From Anaeramoeba flamelloides (Eukaryota; Metamonada; Anaeramoebidae), in the NCBI GenBank assembly GCA_027625915.1, contig JANTQA010000036.1:2475501-2539500 (forward strand): a DNA stretch of 64,000 nucleotides. The letters run 5' to 3'. Below the pieces are notes generated by a model that was given only the letters and a program-made list of their open reading frames with translations, did no database searches and was not told where the DNA came from. The translations under genes were made by a program, and so were the position numbers. Positions 1 through 11,700 of the stretch are shown here, piece after piece; positions within the stretch are counted from its first letter, which is position 1, and each line of letters begins with the position of its first letter.

Positions 1-1425
1 TCTTTATTATTAAACCTATCCACACTGAGGTTTTTTGATATCACCATCAAAATTAAACAAGAAATTAAGCAATATTTGGATCGCACCTTTTATGACATTA
101 GTACAGTCGCGCTATCAGATTGGAAAAAATACGACGAAATGAGGAATTTGGCAAAGCAAAAATATGGCATCGAAATGACAGACGTATATCTACCAAGCAC
201 CACTCAAAAATCTGGCCTAGATGTTTTGCAAATCATGAGGAACATCCAATATTTTGTTTCCAAATTTAATTATAATTTGAATAACCAGATATTTGTTGAG
301 CGAATGTCCAATTTGAAGCACATCAATGCAATTGGCATCGGCGTAATTGCCAATTCAATCAAAACCCATGGAATTGGAATCATCAACACCACGGTGCATG
401 TCACTTTCCAATTCTTAAAGCAAATGTTTAGAGTCTTCTCTGGGTTTTTAAAAGATGACTATATCAAAAGTTTGCTGATCATTGAATCAGAATGGTTTTC
501 GAAAAACATTCACAAGAACAGAAAAACCTATGAATTTTCCAAATCAAAAGATCTGATTCATAAAATATCCAAGCTTGGATCAAGGGATATGAATTATTTA
601 TCAAAATTTCGAGAAACGATCACACAGATAGGCAATGCAATGGCTTACGTTAGAATGGTAAGAGCAGGAGGAATCCATTTCATTTCGGACTCTGTTAGAT
701 TCATTCCTGATATTACAGAAACAGTCTTGTTTGGCGAGGCATCGGAACAATTGGAATTATCGGAAACCACAATCGAAGCAGGGAAAAATATGGACCAAAT
801 GATCAAGAACTTAACACAAGTGATCAGCGAAGGCTCCGATTATTTTGCTTCACTAGTCAAGGTTTTTGCCAAGGAATTTAGAACAAAAAAAAATGCACAT
901 ATGGAGACCTTTTATATCATTGTGCCAGCGTTACAAATTAACTTTATAGAAAACATGATCATTTCAAAGGCGAAAATTGGTAACCAAGGCGAAGGCGGCG
1001 CATTTTCAGATGATGGGTTTGTCATTGGAATCGCGTACATTTTGAAGATTTTGGGTCAATTTGATAAATATGATTCACTGAGATGGTTTGAAATCGCGAG
1101 AAATAACTATCAAACAGAATTAAATAGATTAACCACAGAGTTTAATAAAAAAAAGGGTAAAAGCAAATTTAAAGGCGAAATACCCACTTTAACTTTTTCA
1201 ATCCAAAAAAACCAAAATTTCATTAAAGAATTCCAATTATTAAACTTTTCTTTAAATTCTGCCAAAATTCTGTTTGAAGACTCAGATTTAGATGATGAAT
1301 TGAATAAAGAAAAGGAAGAAAAAATGGAAAAGGAAAAAGAAAATGAGAATGATGAAAAAAAATCTGAAAATAAGGAGGCTGAAAAAATTGAAAATGAATC
1401 TTCAACTTCTACAGATCAAAATTAA
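1..1425 (+). CDS. WASHC4: WASH complex subunit 4 (SWIP/KIAA1033), C-terminal part
   Basis: The reading frame is open from base 1, so the N-terminal part lies outside the window; 474 residues remain, ending at TAA 1423-1425. SWIP is a large scaffold of the pentameric WASH complex, which activates Arp2/3 on endosomes. The family is recognised from memory by a run of highly conserved blocks: RTFYDISTVALSDW, YEMRNLA-like DEMRNLAKQKYG, IMRNIQYFVSKFNYNLNNQIFVER, then HGIGIINTTVHVTFQFLK, TQIGNAMAYVRMVRAGG, FYIIVPALQINFIE and FSDDGFVIGIAYILK. The last 40 or so residues are a charged Lys/Glu/Asn tail that is probably lineage-specific. No intron is needed in the visible part. Any ATG inside this stretch is internal and should not be taken as the start. 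The identification is firm; only the missing upstream part is unknown. Confidence 0.93.
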   Translation, partial: SLLLNLSTLRFFDITIKIKQEIKQYLDRTFYDISTVALSDWKKYDEMRNLAKQKYGIEMTDVYLPSTTQKSGLDVLQIMRNIQYFVSKFNYNLNNQIFVERMSNLKHINAIGIGVIANSIKTHGIGIINTTVHVTFQFLKQMFRVFSGFLKDDYIKSLLIIESEWFSKNIHKNRKTYEFSKSKDLIHKISKLGSRDMNYLSKFRETITQIGNAMAYVRMVRAGGIHFISDSVRFIPDITETVLFGEASEQLELSETTIEAGKNMDQMIKNLTQVISEGSDYFASLVKVFAKEFRTKKNAHMETFYIIVPALQINFIENMIISKAKIGNQGEGGAFSDDGFVIGIAYILKILGQFDKYDSLRWFEIARNNYQTELNRLTTEFNKKKGKSKFKGEIPTLTFSIQKNQNFIKEFQLLNFSLNSAKILFEDSDLDDELNKEKEEKMEKEKENENDEKKSENKEAEKIENESSTSTDQN

Positions 1426-2984
1426 TTCAATTATATAATTATTATTTATTTATATATTTATATAAACGTTTAAATATTTACTTATTGATTTATTAAAAAA
1501 TATTATTTCTTTTATTTTTTTTTATTTTATTTAAGAAAATATTATTATCTGGATTCTATAATTTTTTACAAAATATAAATTTTATTTTCTTTTAATAATC
1601 ATTTTTTTTCATATAATTTTAATAATAAAAAAAAATTTACAAAATTAAATTCTAAATTTATTTTTAACCGAGGAGTATTTTTTAAAAATAAAATGAAATC
1701 TTTTGAGAGATACATGAAAATTTTTTTTTTGTAATTTGTGTTTCGACTTATGAAATGGATGAGTTAACCTCATCTAAACAATTTATTAATTTGAGTCTAT
1801 TTTTTGAAATCCAAAATTAGCATGTTTCCAATATAAAACTAAAAAAAGTAACCCACTATTTTTATTAAAAATAAAGATAATTCTTGAAAATGGGAAAACA
1901 AAATTTTTTGTTTTATGTTGAAAAGTATTGATTTTGAAAACTAATTTTTTATTTGGTTATCCTTTTTAATTATAATTATTATAAATTAAATCTCAGTCAA
2001 CAAAACTAATTGTGGTATAGGCGATTCAAAAAATGAATATTTGATAGAAGTTTGATGAAATTTATCAATTAAATTTAGATCTATTATGCAAAAAATATTT
2101 TTTCTCTTTACAGTTTGAAAAAGTTGTTTTTTGATTTTCAAAAAATTGAAAAAAAAAACACCAAAAAAATTTATTGTTGAAAAATTTTTTTATCTAATTG
2201 TTTGGACATATTCAGAAGAAACCTTTATAATAATTTCAATCATTTTTGTCAGAAAAAAATTGATTGTGAATTTTGAGGATATAATTACTGGATTCTCAAA
2301 TTATCTTGAAAAATTTTTTTTTTTGAAAAATTGAATTTTATTTCAGAACAAAAACAAAATTTCAGAGTAAAATTTTTACATGAATTTATAACTTTAATTT
2401 TTAAAATTGTCATTCTTATTTCAATAAAATTCTTATCCAATTGGTTTAATATATCATTTTTTTTTTGGTAAACCAAAATAATTATCTCAAAAAAGAAAAA
2501 TAATCTTTATATTAATATTCCTAACAACAAAGATTTTTTATTGTATAATAATGATGTAAAAAAAAATAAAGAGGGTAAAAAATTTAGATAATAATTTCTG
2601 AAATATAATGAATTTAAAAGTTTTCTTATTTGGAAGAAAAGGAAAAAAAATTGATCTTACAAAACAAAATTATCTTTTTGGTGTTTCTTATTCAATCAGA
2701 ATTTTCTGAACTTTAGTATATTCAAAATTTATCAGTAGATAATATCACCAAAAAACTATTTTAATATTTGGTTTTGTTGTTGTAGAGGACTTATCCTTTA
2801 AATAATATTTTTTTCCTTTTGTAAATTACTTTTAATTTTTCTTATCTTTCTAAATTTAATATATAAAACTTTCAAAAAAACTAAAAAAAATTTCAATTTT
2901 TTAGATAGAGTTAAAATTATTTAGAAAATAACATACTAAATTTTATTGAAATTTTGAAATAATTCTGATTTTAATAAACTAATA

Positions 2985-3545
2985 AACTCCAATTCAAAAT
3001 TTTTAACACACCAAAATTCAATTTTAAATAAAAAAATCTTATTTAATAAATTTGAGAACAAAAATAAATTTAGAACCATCATATAATTGATATTTTAACA
3101 ATTATTTATAAATTACAATACTTAAAAAACAAAAAATAATTAATAAATTATCAATACTAATAAATAAAGAGTGTTTTAAAAATTTTGGAGATGGGAAAAA
3201 CAAAAAAATTATTTGCTAAATTTGTTGAAAATTCAATAATAATTATTGATCGATCAAATTGTTAGATACTATTAACAAATTTCATCTGAGTTCTTCTATT
3301 ATGAAATTACCCAAATTCGACCAAATAGCAACTTTTTTAAAATAATTTTTGATCAAACAAAACAGGTTACATAATTCAAAAAATGAAATGAAAATAAAAT
3401 AATAAACGATGAAAAAATGATTTTCTTATTTTTCTAAAATCAAAATTATTTCCAATTTGAATTTAATTGTATTATTGTTATTCTTTTATCTATTTTAACT
3501 TTATTAAAATTTTGAATTTTATTATAGTTTTTTTATTGTTTGTTT
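2985..3545 (+). repeat. dispersed repeat family K, copy 1
   Basis: About 560 bp that reappears in inverted orientation at about 24290-24855. Shared blocks include AACACACCAAAATTCAA near the left edge, TTTGGAGATGGG, ATTATTTGCTAAATTTGT, TTGATCGATCAAAT, GAGTTCTTCTATT, AATTCAAAAAATGAAATG and ATTATTTCCAATTTGAAT, all in the same order. No coding potential is visible. Terminal inverted repeats are weak, so the element class is not clear. It ends only a few bases before the family A element at 3553. Confidence 0.7.
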
Positions 3546-3552
3546 CTTCTAA

Positions 3553-3770
3553 ACCAAATTTTAAAATTAGGGGCAATTTTTATAATTATTATTTTTTCTT
3601 TAATGATTTTTTATTCAAAAAATAAACTTATTATACTATATATTTATTTATTAACCTATATTGGTTATTATCTCTAAACACTTTAGTAAAATACATTATT
3701 ATTATAATTAAAAAACAATTAAACAAATCTTTTCTGATGAAAAATCTGCCCCTATTTTTAAAATTTAGCT
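3553..3770 (+). repeat. MITE-like element, family A, copy 1
   Basis: About 218 bp bounded by imperfect terminal inverted repeats: AAATTTTAAAATTAGGGGCA at the left, and on the right a sequence whose complement reads AAATTTTAAAAATAGGGGCA. The inside carries CTATATTGGTTATTATCTCT, which also marks the copies at 10803-11035 (inverted) and 16793-17205. It is non-coding. The short size, inverted ends and several copies are typical of a non-autonomous DNA transposon. Confidence 0.7.
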
Positions 3771-4534
3771 TATTCTATCTTTTTGTTTTTTTTTATCTGT
3801 GGAATCTGTTATATTAGATTGGGTAAATTTTTTATAATGATTAATATATTGTAAGAGTTGATTGTAATAGATTAATTAGATACAATTAGTTAATTATTTC
3901 TACCTTGGATTGGTCAATAATGGTTAATATACTTTCTAAACATTTTGAAATATAATTTTTTGTTATCTTCATTTCATCATTATCAACATATAGCTTTTTG
4001 TTTTCTTTTCTTTTTTTTCTATTATTTATATAAAAATGTTTATCTAGAAGAAAATTAATACTGAATAATGTAAACTTGATTTAATATTAAGATATTGAAA
4101 AATATACTTGCATAAAATTTTATTTTTTGATTTTTTTTTCTTTCGGGGTGGATAAATATTATAAAATTCTTGTTTATATGATAATACGAATTAATCAGAT
4201 TTGTTAATATTAAGAAAATACAGTACGTTTTAATCTACTCAAAAAATGGTTTACTCTTAAAAAATATATATTATCTGCCGATTTTACTTTTTTTAAAAAT
4301 GAGTAAAAAGAAATACCAGTAAATAAACAAATGAAATAAGTTTTATAACGAATTCCTAATTTAGGATATTAACATTCAAAAAATTAAATACTTTTCATAT
4401 TTTATATTCTGAACTTCATATTTTATATGTTTCAATATCTTCAAATAAGTAAAAGGTGTTTTCATTGGTTTAAAACCATTTTAATCTAATTTAATTGAAT
4501 TCTGATTGTTTTTTTTTTCTTAATTTTTTTAGGA

Positions 4535-4931
4535 TTTCAAAAGCTACTTGAATTCTCTCAATTTCAAATTTTGATCTTAATATAAATTACTAAAAAGTTG
4601 AATATGAGGATAAGTACGCTCATATTGAAAACAAAAAAAAAATTTATATATAAATGAGTGAATATTCGAGAAATTTTTTAGATATTCAAAAAATTAATTT
4701 TCTGAACCCAAACTGACTCTAAATATTGAATAATCGCTAAGAAACCACATAAAATTTAATTGTAAAAAAAGAATTTTTTTTTATCGATCATATCATAAAA
4801 TTAATATTCATAAGAACTCATTTATATACATTTTTTTCAATATGAGCTTTCTTATCCGCATATTCAACATTTTAAAAATTTATATTAACTTCAAAATTTG
4901 ATATTGAACGAATTCACGGTAGCTTTTGAAA
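4535..4931. repeat. foldback element, family H
   Basis: Two arms of about 120 bp face each other around a spacer of about 155 bp. The left arm (4535-4659) begins TTTCAAAAGCTAC and holds GTTGAATATGAGGATAAG and CTCATATTGAAAA; the right arm (4816-4931) holds the complements of GTTGAATATGCGGATAAG and CTCATATTGAAAA and ends with the complement of TTTCAAAAGCTACCG. The arms differ by scattered substitutions, so the element is not new. No coding potential. No second copy was found in the window. Confidence 0.7.
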
Positions 4932-5067
4932 GACTGTAAAAACAATTGAGTTAAAAGAAGATTCTTTTGATCATAATTAGGCTCTCTCGAAAATTAAAAA
5001 ATCAATAAAGTAAACTTAACAAAAGTTTATGATCTCTGAAATTTGAAAGAAGATTATCTTGCAATAG

Positions 5068-5537
5068 GTGTAGCAACATGTTAATTTGATTCTTCGCTGA
5101 TCGATCTTGTACTTGGTTTAGATTTTTATAGTGGTTTAATAATGAAATTTTAAATAATTTATTTGATGATTTTTCCGAAAATCCAAATTGAAAAGTGGAA
5201 GACTAATAGATTGGTTGGGGTGTGTTTTTAAGATTTAATTTTTGGGTTGTAGAAGAAAATTTTTATGTACTTTTTTGTCAATTCGCTTGAACAAAAAAAA
5301 AATTATTTTTTCTAAAGCTCCCAATAAAACCAAACCTAATTAAAAAAATCAATCAAACTAACCAAAAAACCACATTTTTTGATAACTTTAATTCCATCCA
5401 ATTAATCTTACACTCTTCAATTCAGATTTTGGAAAAAAAAATCAATTGTTAAAAATTGCCATTTTGAGAGCCACTCTTAAAACCCAAACCTCGTTGAAGA
5501 TCAATTTTCTCAGAACCAAAATAACATGTTGCTACAC
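5068..5537. repeat. inverted-repeat element, family G
   Basis: The ends are GTGTAGCAACATGTTA on the left and its exact complement on the right (5523-5537 and flanking). Internal arms also pair, with more mismatches, over about 150 bp (for example ATTTTCCGAAAATCCAAATTGAAAAGTG against the right arm's CACTCTTCAATTCAGATTTTGG region). Non-coding, one copy in the window. It is probably a non-autonomous DNA transposon; it lies just upstream of the kinase gene and may sit close to its promoter. Confidence 0.65.
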
Positions 5538-5780
5538 TTTATATAGGACATCTCCTTTTTTCCCATTTCTTCATGGATTATAGACTTTAATTATCCTATT
5601 TAAAAATATTTTTCTAAAAGAAGTTATATATTTTCTCTTCATTTACAAATAAGTTAATATTTGTTGTAAAAAGCTAAAAAATTGAATGTTCAAAAACTCA
5701 AAATTCACCAAGTGAAAAACATTCAAAGATGGAAGAAATTTTAACTTTTAGAAACAAAAAAACATTTTTTTCACTTGAGA

Positions 5781-8700
5781 ATGAGTCAAGAAAACAAACA
5801 AAACCATAAACATGGTCACAAACACGGATCTGGCCATAAACACAGCCACGGCCATAAACACAAGCATGGCCATAGCCACAAGCACAAGAAATCTCATTCT
5901 AAAAAAGGAAATAAAGAGCAAAAGCCTATTCTGAAAGATGAGCAACCCGAGAAAATAGGCGAATACCAAGTTGGTGGAGTTTTAGGGAAAGGTGCCTTTG
6001 GTGTTGTCTATAAGGGGATGCATTTGGAAACAGGGGAGTTTGTTGCAATTAAGGGGATCCCATTGAAGAACATTCCAAAAAAAGAACTCGAAGATGTCAT
6101 GTTGGAAATCAAGTTATTGAAGAAATTAAAAAACAGATATATCGTAAAATACATGGGATCTGAAAAAACTAATACTCACCTTTATATCTTTTTGGAGTTC
6201 ATTGAAAGTGGTTCACTCCAACAAAATTTAAAAAAGTTTGGGAAATTCCCTGAAAAATTGGTTGCAATTTATATTGAGCAAACACTCAAGGGTCTTGTTT
6301 ATCTTCACGATCAGGGTTTGTTTTTTTTTATTTTTTTTTTGTCATTTCAGATCGAATTTTCTCAACCAAACACTTTATTTTGAAGAAGTGTGCCAACAGT
6401 AATTGTATTTTGAATTTTCCTTCAGCCTTGTAAAAACCCAATCAACTTTATGTTCCTAACATTTTTCTTTTCTGAATTTGGTTTATGAAAAAAAAAAAAT
6501 TATTCGATAAATTGTTTTTTTTTTCCTTTTCTTTTTGCCAATCAAATTAACACCTTCATTTTTTTTTTTTTTTTGTTTTTCCTTAAATATATTGAACGAT
6601 TAGGTGTTGTTCATAGAGATATCAAAGGAGCAAATATTTTAACAACAAAAGGAAGTAATATTAAATTAACTGATTTTGGTGTTTCTGCGAATTTAGGTGA
6701 AGAAGTTGGAGATAACAGTGCACTTGGAACACCTTATTGGAGTAAAATAATTCTTCTTTTTCTTTTTAATTTTCATTTTCATTTTCCTTTTCTTTTTCTT
6801 TAAAACCAAAAATAAAAATTCTTTTCTTTTCCAATTAAACAATTTGAAAACCGTCCACTTTCTGAAAAAAATTTTAACACACATTCAAAACAAATAAAAG
6901 AAGTACCACAGCAAATTCATTCAATTTTCAAAATCAATTCTCTTCTTTTTACAAAAATACTAATATTATTCCCATAAACCTATAAATCGAACAACACATT
7001 TCATTTTTTTTATTTTTATTTAGCTTTATCGATTTTATCCAATAATTATCAGTTTTAACTCTGAAAACAAGTCAAATTACAATACAATCCTCACTAGAAA
7101 TTATTAGAAAATTTTCTGAAATTTTGGTTTTAAGGGATTTGTTTGATCCTTAGAATTTAAAATAAATCTGGAAATAGGAAGAACACAACAATACAGCCTC
7201 TGAATTAATAAGCTCAATTGATATTACAAAGCTTTGAAAAAAAAATAAAAGCAATTAATTTATGATTGATCTATACTACATAAGGTTGTGTAATTTTGAT
7301 TATAATCATTGATTTTTAATTTGCAAATATTGTTTTGCCTATTTGGAGTGCTCATTCCTGAACTTAATTGTTAATAAAAACCATAAGTTACTTTTTTAAG
7401 TTATATATTGGAAATATGTGATCCTTTGATTTATTGAAAAATCATTAGAAATGTTTAAGTTTTGTTTTTTAATTTTCTTTTAGTCCAAAAACAAAGATCT
7501 TTGACAATTTTTGCAAAAATTAATTGTTTAACAAAAACAAAATATTCTTTTTTGAGAACCTACAATGGGTCAATGGTTAAGTGCCCACCGTACAATCTGA
7601 AGGTTGGGTTTGAACCCTCGTAACCACTTTGTTTATCATTTTCTCAAAAAGTTACAAAACTAACAAGGTATAATTTTAATTAAAAATTTGGCTTATGCTC
7701 ATAGAACCGCTAATTCTTTGCGGGAAATCGCCTGAACCATTTAAATCTTTTTAGAATATTATGAAATGAAAAAGAATAAATAATTGTAACAAAAACCCGT
7801 CTCAATTTATGGAGCGGGTCAAATTCTTGAGAGAATTGACCAACTCCGATCTCTCATCCTATTCAACAATATCTCTAATTCAAATTAATGATTCAGGAAG
7901 TGTCGTGGAGTGTATTAGATGATTGTCAGAGTGCCTATCTTTTCCAGAATTCAAAAGAATAGAGAAAAATCTATGATTTTCGTCTATTCTTTTTAATCCT
8001 GGAAAACCTAACGAAAGTATCCATCAAGTGACGTAGATTACATATCTTTTCCAGAATTCAAAAGAATAGAGAAAAATCAAAGATTTTACTCTTTTCTTTT
8101 AAATTTTGGAAAAGCTAAAGGCGGTTTTCTTGAAATTTTCTGTTTTATTTGTTAAGTATTCTAGGTTTTTTTGAGGTTTTCTATTTTATTTGTGAAGTGT
8201 TCTAGGTTTTTTTTACTTTAAAAATAAACCGAAAATTTATTAAAATTTTCGGTTTATTTCCTAAAGTAAAAAAAACCTAACGAAAATCAATTGATTTTCC
8301 AAATAAATAGAAAACTCAAAAAAACCTAACGAAAATCTATTGATTTTCGGAATAAACAGAAAACTCAAGAAAAGCTAATGGCAGAAAGAGGAAATAAACA
8401 ACTCCTCCGTTAAATAATAAAAAAAAAAGAAAATTCCTTTTTTGAAAATTTAAAAATAAAAAAAAAAAAATTGAAATTTTTCATTTTCCAACAAATCCCT
8501 TAACTTACTATTTAATTTTTGATAATTGAAATGAATAAAAGAAATTATATTTATTCTGTTGTATTCTTTTCTAATTTATTTAATAATTGAAAATTAGAAA
8601 AATAATCATCAAAATACCTAATATTAATCTGTATTTATTGTTCAACAATTAATTAAATAAACAAAAGTGATTATTTCAACGTTATTTTTTTTTAAATATT

Positions 8701-11700
8701 CAAATTTTAAATTTAAAAATTCTTGCCCTGAAAATACTTGATTGTTGTAATTTTTTTGATAATTTTTTGATCCAGAATATCATTAAATACTTAAAAAATA
8801 TATTATAAATATATTTTATATCAAGGCATGGAATCAAAATAATCAATATACATCAATAAATGAAAAAAAAAAAAAAATAAATATAAAATTTTATTTTCTT
8901 TCATATCAAATTAAATCACAAGTGTAAATATGAATGTTGTAAAAAATAAAGTTTCTACAATTTTCAAGATAAATAAAGAGTTTCATGTAATTACCCACAA
9001 TTTTGGTAATAGTAAATATAATATCTGATTATTTTAATAGACTAATAATAATTTTAATCAAAAAATCGTTTGGCAAATACTAATCTTTCAAATTATTTAA
9101 AAAAAAAATCATTTTATAAACAAAGTATTGGCATTTACCAAACGATTTTATTTTGTATACCCCTTTGAGTTCAAAAATCAAAACAACCATTTCATTTACT
9201 ATTACCAAAATTTGGATAAAGGCATGAAACTTTTTATTTATCTCGAAAATTGTAAAAACTTTATTTTTGACAACATTCCATATTTGTGCTAGTGATGTTA
9301 ATACAATTAAAAAATCATCAAAAAATATATTCCCTAAATAAAAAAAAAAACATTATTTCAATAAAAACAAAAAAAAATTATTTGTATTAATTAATCCATT
9401 GTAGAAATATAAAAGTAATTTCGTATGTTGATTCTGAAAATGAAAATGTTGAAATTTGATAATAGATGAACATGAATTTTTCGTAATTCAATTTGTTTAA
9501 TTTTTATTCCAAAATAATTTTTTACATAAAAACACTTTTATTAATTTGGATTTTTTTCTTAAAAATTTGATTAGTTCTTAAATTTTTAGCGATTTTTGGT
9601 TTTGTAAATTTTATCAAGAAATGTTATTAATAATTTCGAAAATTATGAAAAAATGCAAATTAGTTATTTAGTTTGGAATTGGTAAATTTTTTTCATAAAG
9701 TTAATAAAATTGAAAATGGATCAGATTTTTTTGAATATAAGATCGAGAACAAAAACCTATTCAATTTTCCAAAATTTATATTAATTTACATCATTTTTTT
9801 TTTTATTAAAATAATTTTTTTAAAAAAAAAAAGAAAAGAATATATCGAATTTTCGCTATTTAACCCCTATAATAATATAATAAGGATTAAAAGAACAACA
9901 TTATATGTTATACAATAATTCAAGTTAATATTTGAAATTCATAATTGTGTAATATTTATATCAAGCAATAATTTTAATTAAATGATTTATAATTTTTTTT
10001 GACAATAAAGTTAAGAAACAAAAAAACATTCTAAAAACCTAAAAAACAATATTCATTTTCTTATAATTATTTTTTCTTTTGTTGATAATATTTTCTAATT
10101 TATCAGTAATTTAGTATCTATTTTACATTCCAAGTATTAATTACTATTTGATTTATTTTTACTTTTTTTTGTTCCAATAATTGTAAGTTATTTCCAAAAA
10201 AGTGGTGTAAATTTATTTTTAAATATATCTTTCTTTAACTCAATTCTCAATAAAACTATTTAACGAGCCAAAATTGTCAAAAACCATTTATTGATCCTAA
10301 AAATAATCTAATTTGTTTGCTAGTATTATGACAATCACTATAATAAAATATATCAAAGTTTCAGGATCTCAATTTTATCTGATATTTTTTTCAAGTCAAA
10401 AAATTTAAAAGTTATTTTTTTCTTTTTGATCTCAAAAATTGTTTTCCTAAGATGGGTTTTAATCTTAACAAAATTTCCAATAGAATGAAAAACATATATA
10501 AATGTATTTTATTGTTTAAAAAATCCTTATACTGTTTCCTTATTGTATTGTCCAGTTTTTTAGTAAATTGGCCGTTCATTGTTTTCTTCCAAAAAAAGTA
10601 CTAATTTTTATTTTATCCATTTTTTGTAAATATTTCAACCAATATATTTTGAATTATTATACAATAATACTTGGACTAATTTAACCAATATTAATATTTC
10701 ACTTAATTTGATATTACCAGTTAACGAATAGAGCCACTAACAAAAAGGAAATTTTATATGAAATGTAAAAAAAAAAATTCTCCACTTTTTTGGAAATTCC
10801 TTATAATCTTAATTTCAAAAATAGAGGCAGATTTTTCATCAGAAAAAAAATTTGTTTAATTGTTTTGTTTTTTTTGAATAAAAATGTATATTACTAAAGT
10901 GTTGAGATAATAACCAATATAGATTAATAAATAAAAATATAGTGAAATCATTTTATTTTCTGAAAGACAAATGAAAAAAGAAAAAAAAAAAAATAAATAA
11001 AAAGTTTTCCCCTAATTTAAAAATTTGGCTTATATACCCATACAAATTTTGAAAAAAATCGTGAAAATTTGACAATTAGGGAAATAAAACAAAAACAAAC
11101 TTTCAAGTAAATTGTGTGGTTTTAATTTTCAAAGGGCAAATATTAATTTATTTCTTTCAAATAATGGAAAAACTTTTAATTGATATAAAAAAAGTTTTTG
11201 GATACGAAATTCAATAAAAATAAAACTATTTATATCAACCCACAAATTCCCACTTTTATTCTAATTAAATTGTTTAATTCATTTAAAATCACTAAAAACT
11301 AAATAAATTGATTTATGAATAAAATAATTATTATTAATAATATTTTCTGAATAATTTCATATAGTGGCACCTGAAGTTATTGAACTTTTACCAACAACGA
11401 CTTCATGCGATATCTGGTCACTTGGTTGTACCGTTATTGAATTAATAACAGGCCAGCCACCATATTTCGAATTATCGCCAATGCAAGCGATCTACAAAAT
11501 TGTTCAAGAAGATAGACCACCATTACCTGAAAACATTAGTCCAAATTTAAAAAATTTTTTGGAGCAATGCTTTCAAAAAAATCCAAGTTTAAGAGTAACA
11601 GCAAAAAATTTATTAAAGCACCCATGGGTTCGATTGGTTCAGCAAAGAAGGGAACTGTCAAAAAAAAAGCAATTAACCATTTCGAAAAAAGATCTTAAAA

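Larger units (their letters stand above)
1426..5780. other. gene-free AT-rich stretch with four repeat elements
   Basis: This 4.3-kb gap between the SWIP gene and the kinase has no open frame that looks protein-like on either strand. It contains, in order, a dispersed repeat (about 2985-3545), a short terminal-inverted-repeat element (3553-3770), a foldback (4535-4931) and a second inverted-repeat element (5068-5537), each listed separately. The remaining parts (1426-2980 and 3770-4530) are homopolymer-rich AT sequence in which nothing was recognised. The last 200 bases should hold the kinase promoter and 5' UTR, but no motif stands out. Confidence 0.7.

Noticed and set aside
5748-5969. Minus-strand frame rich in Met, Ala, Val and Phe opposite the kinase N-terminus
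   Set aside because: It is the antisense shadow of the His/Lys repeat codons of the kinase exon 1.
7566-7626. Functional tRNA gene
   Set aside because: The acceptor stem does not pair and the anticodon arm is irregular, so only a relic is claimed.
9673-9918. Plus-strand 81-codon frame in kinase intron 2
   Set aside because: Low-complexity Ile/Phe/Lys/Asn sequence of the kind expected by chance.
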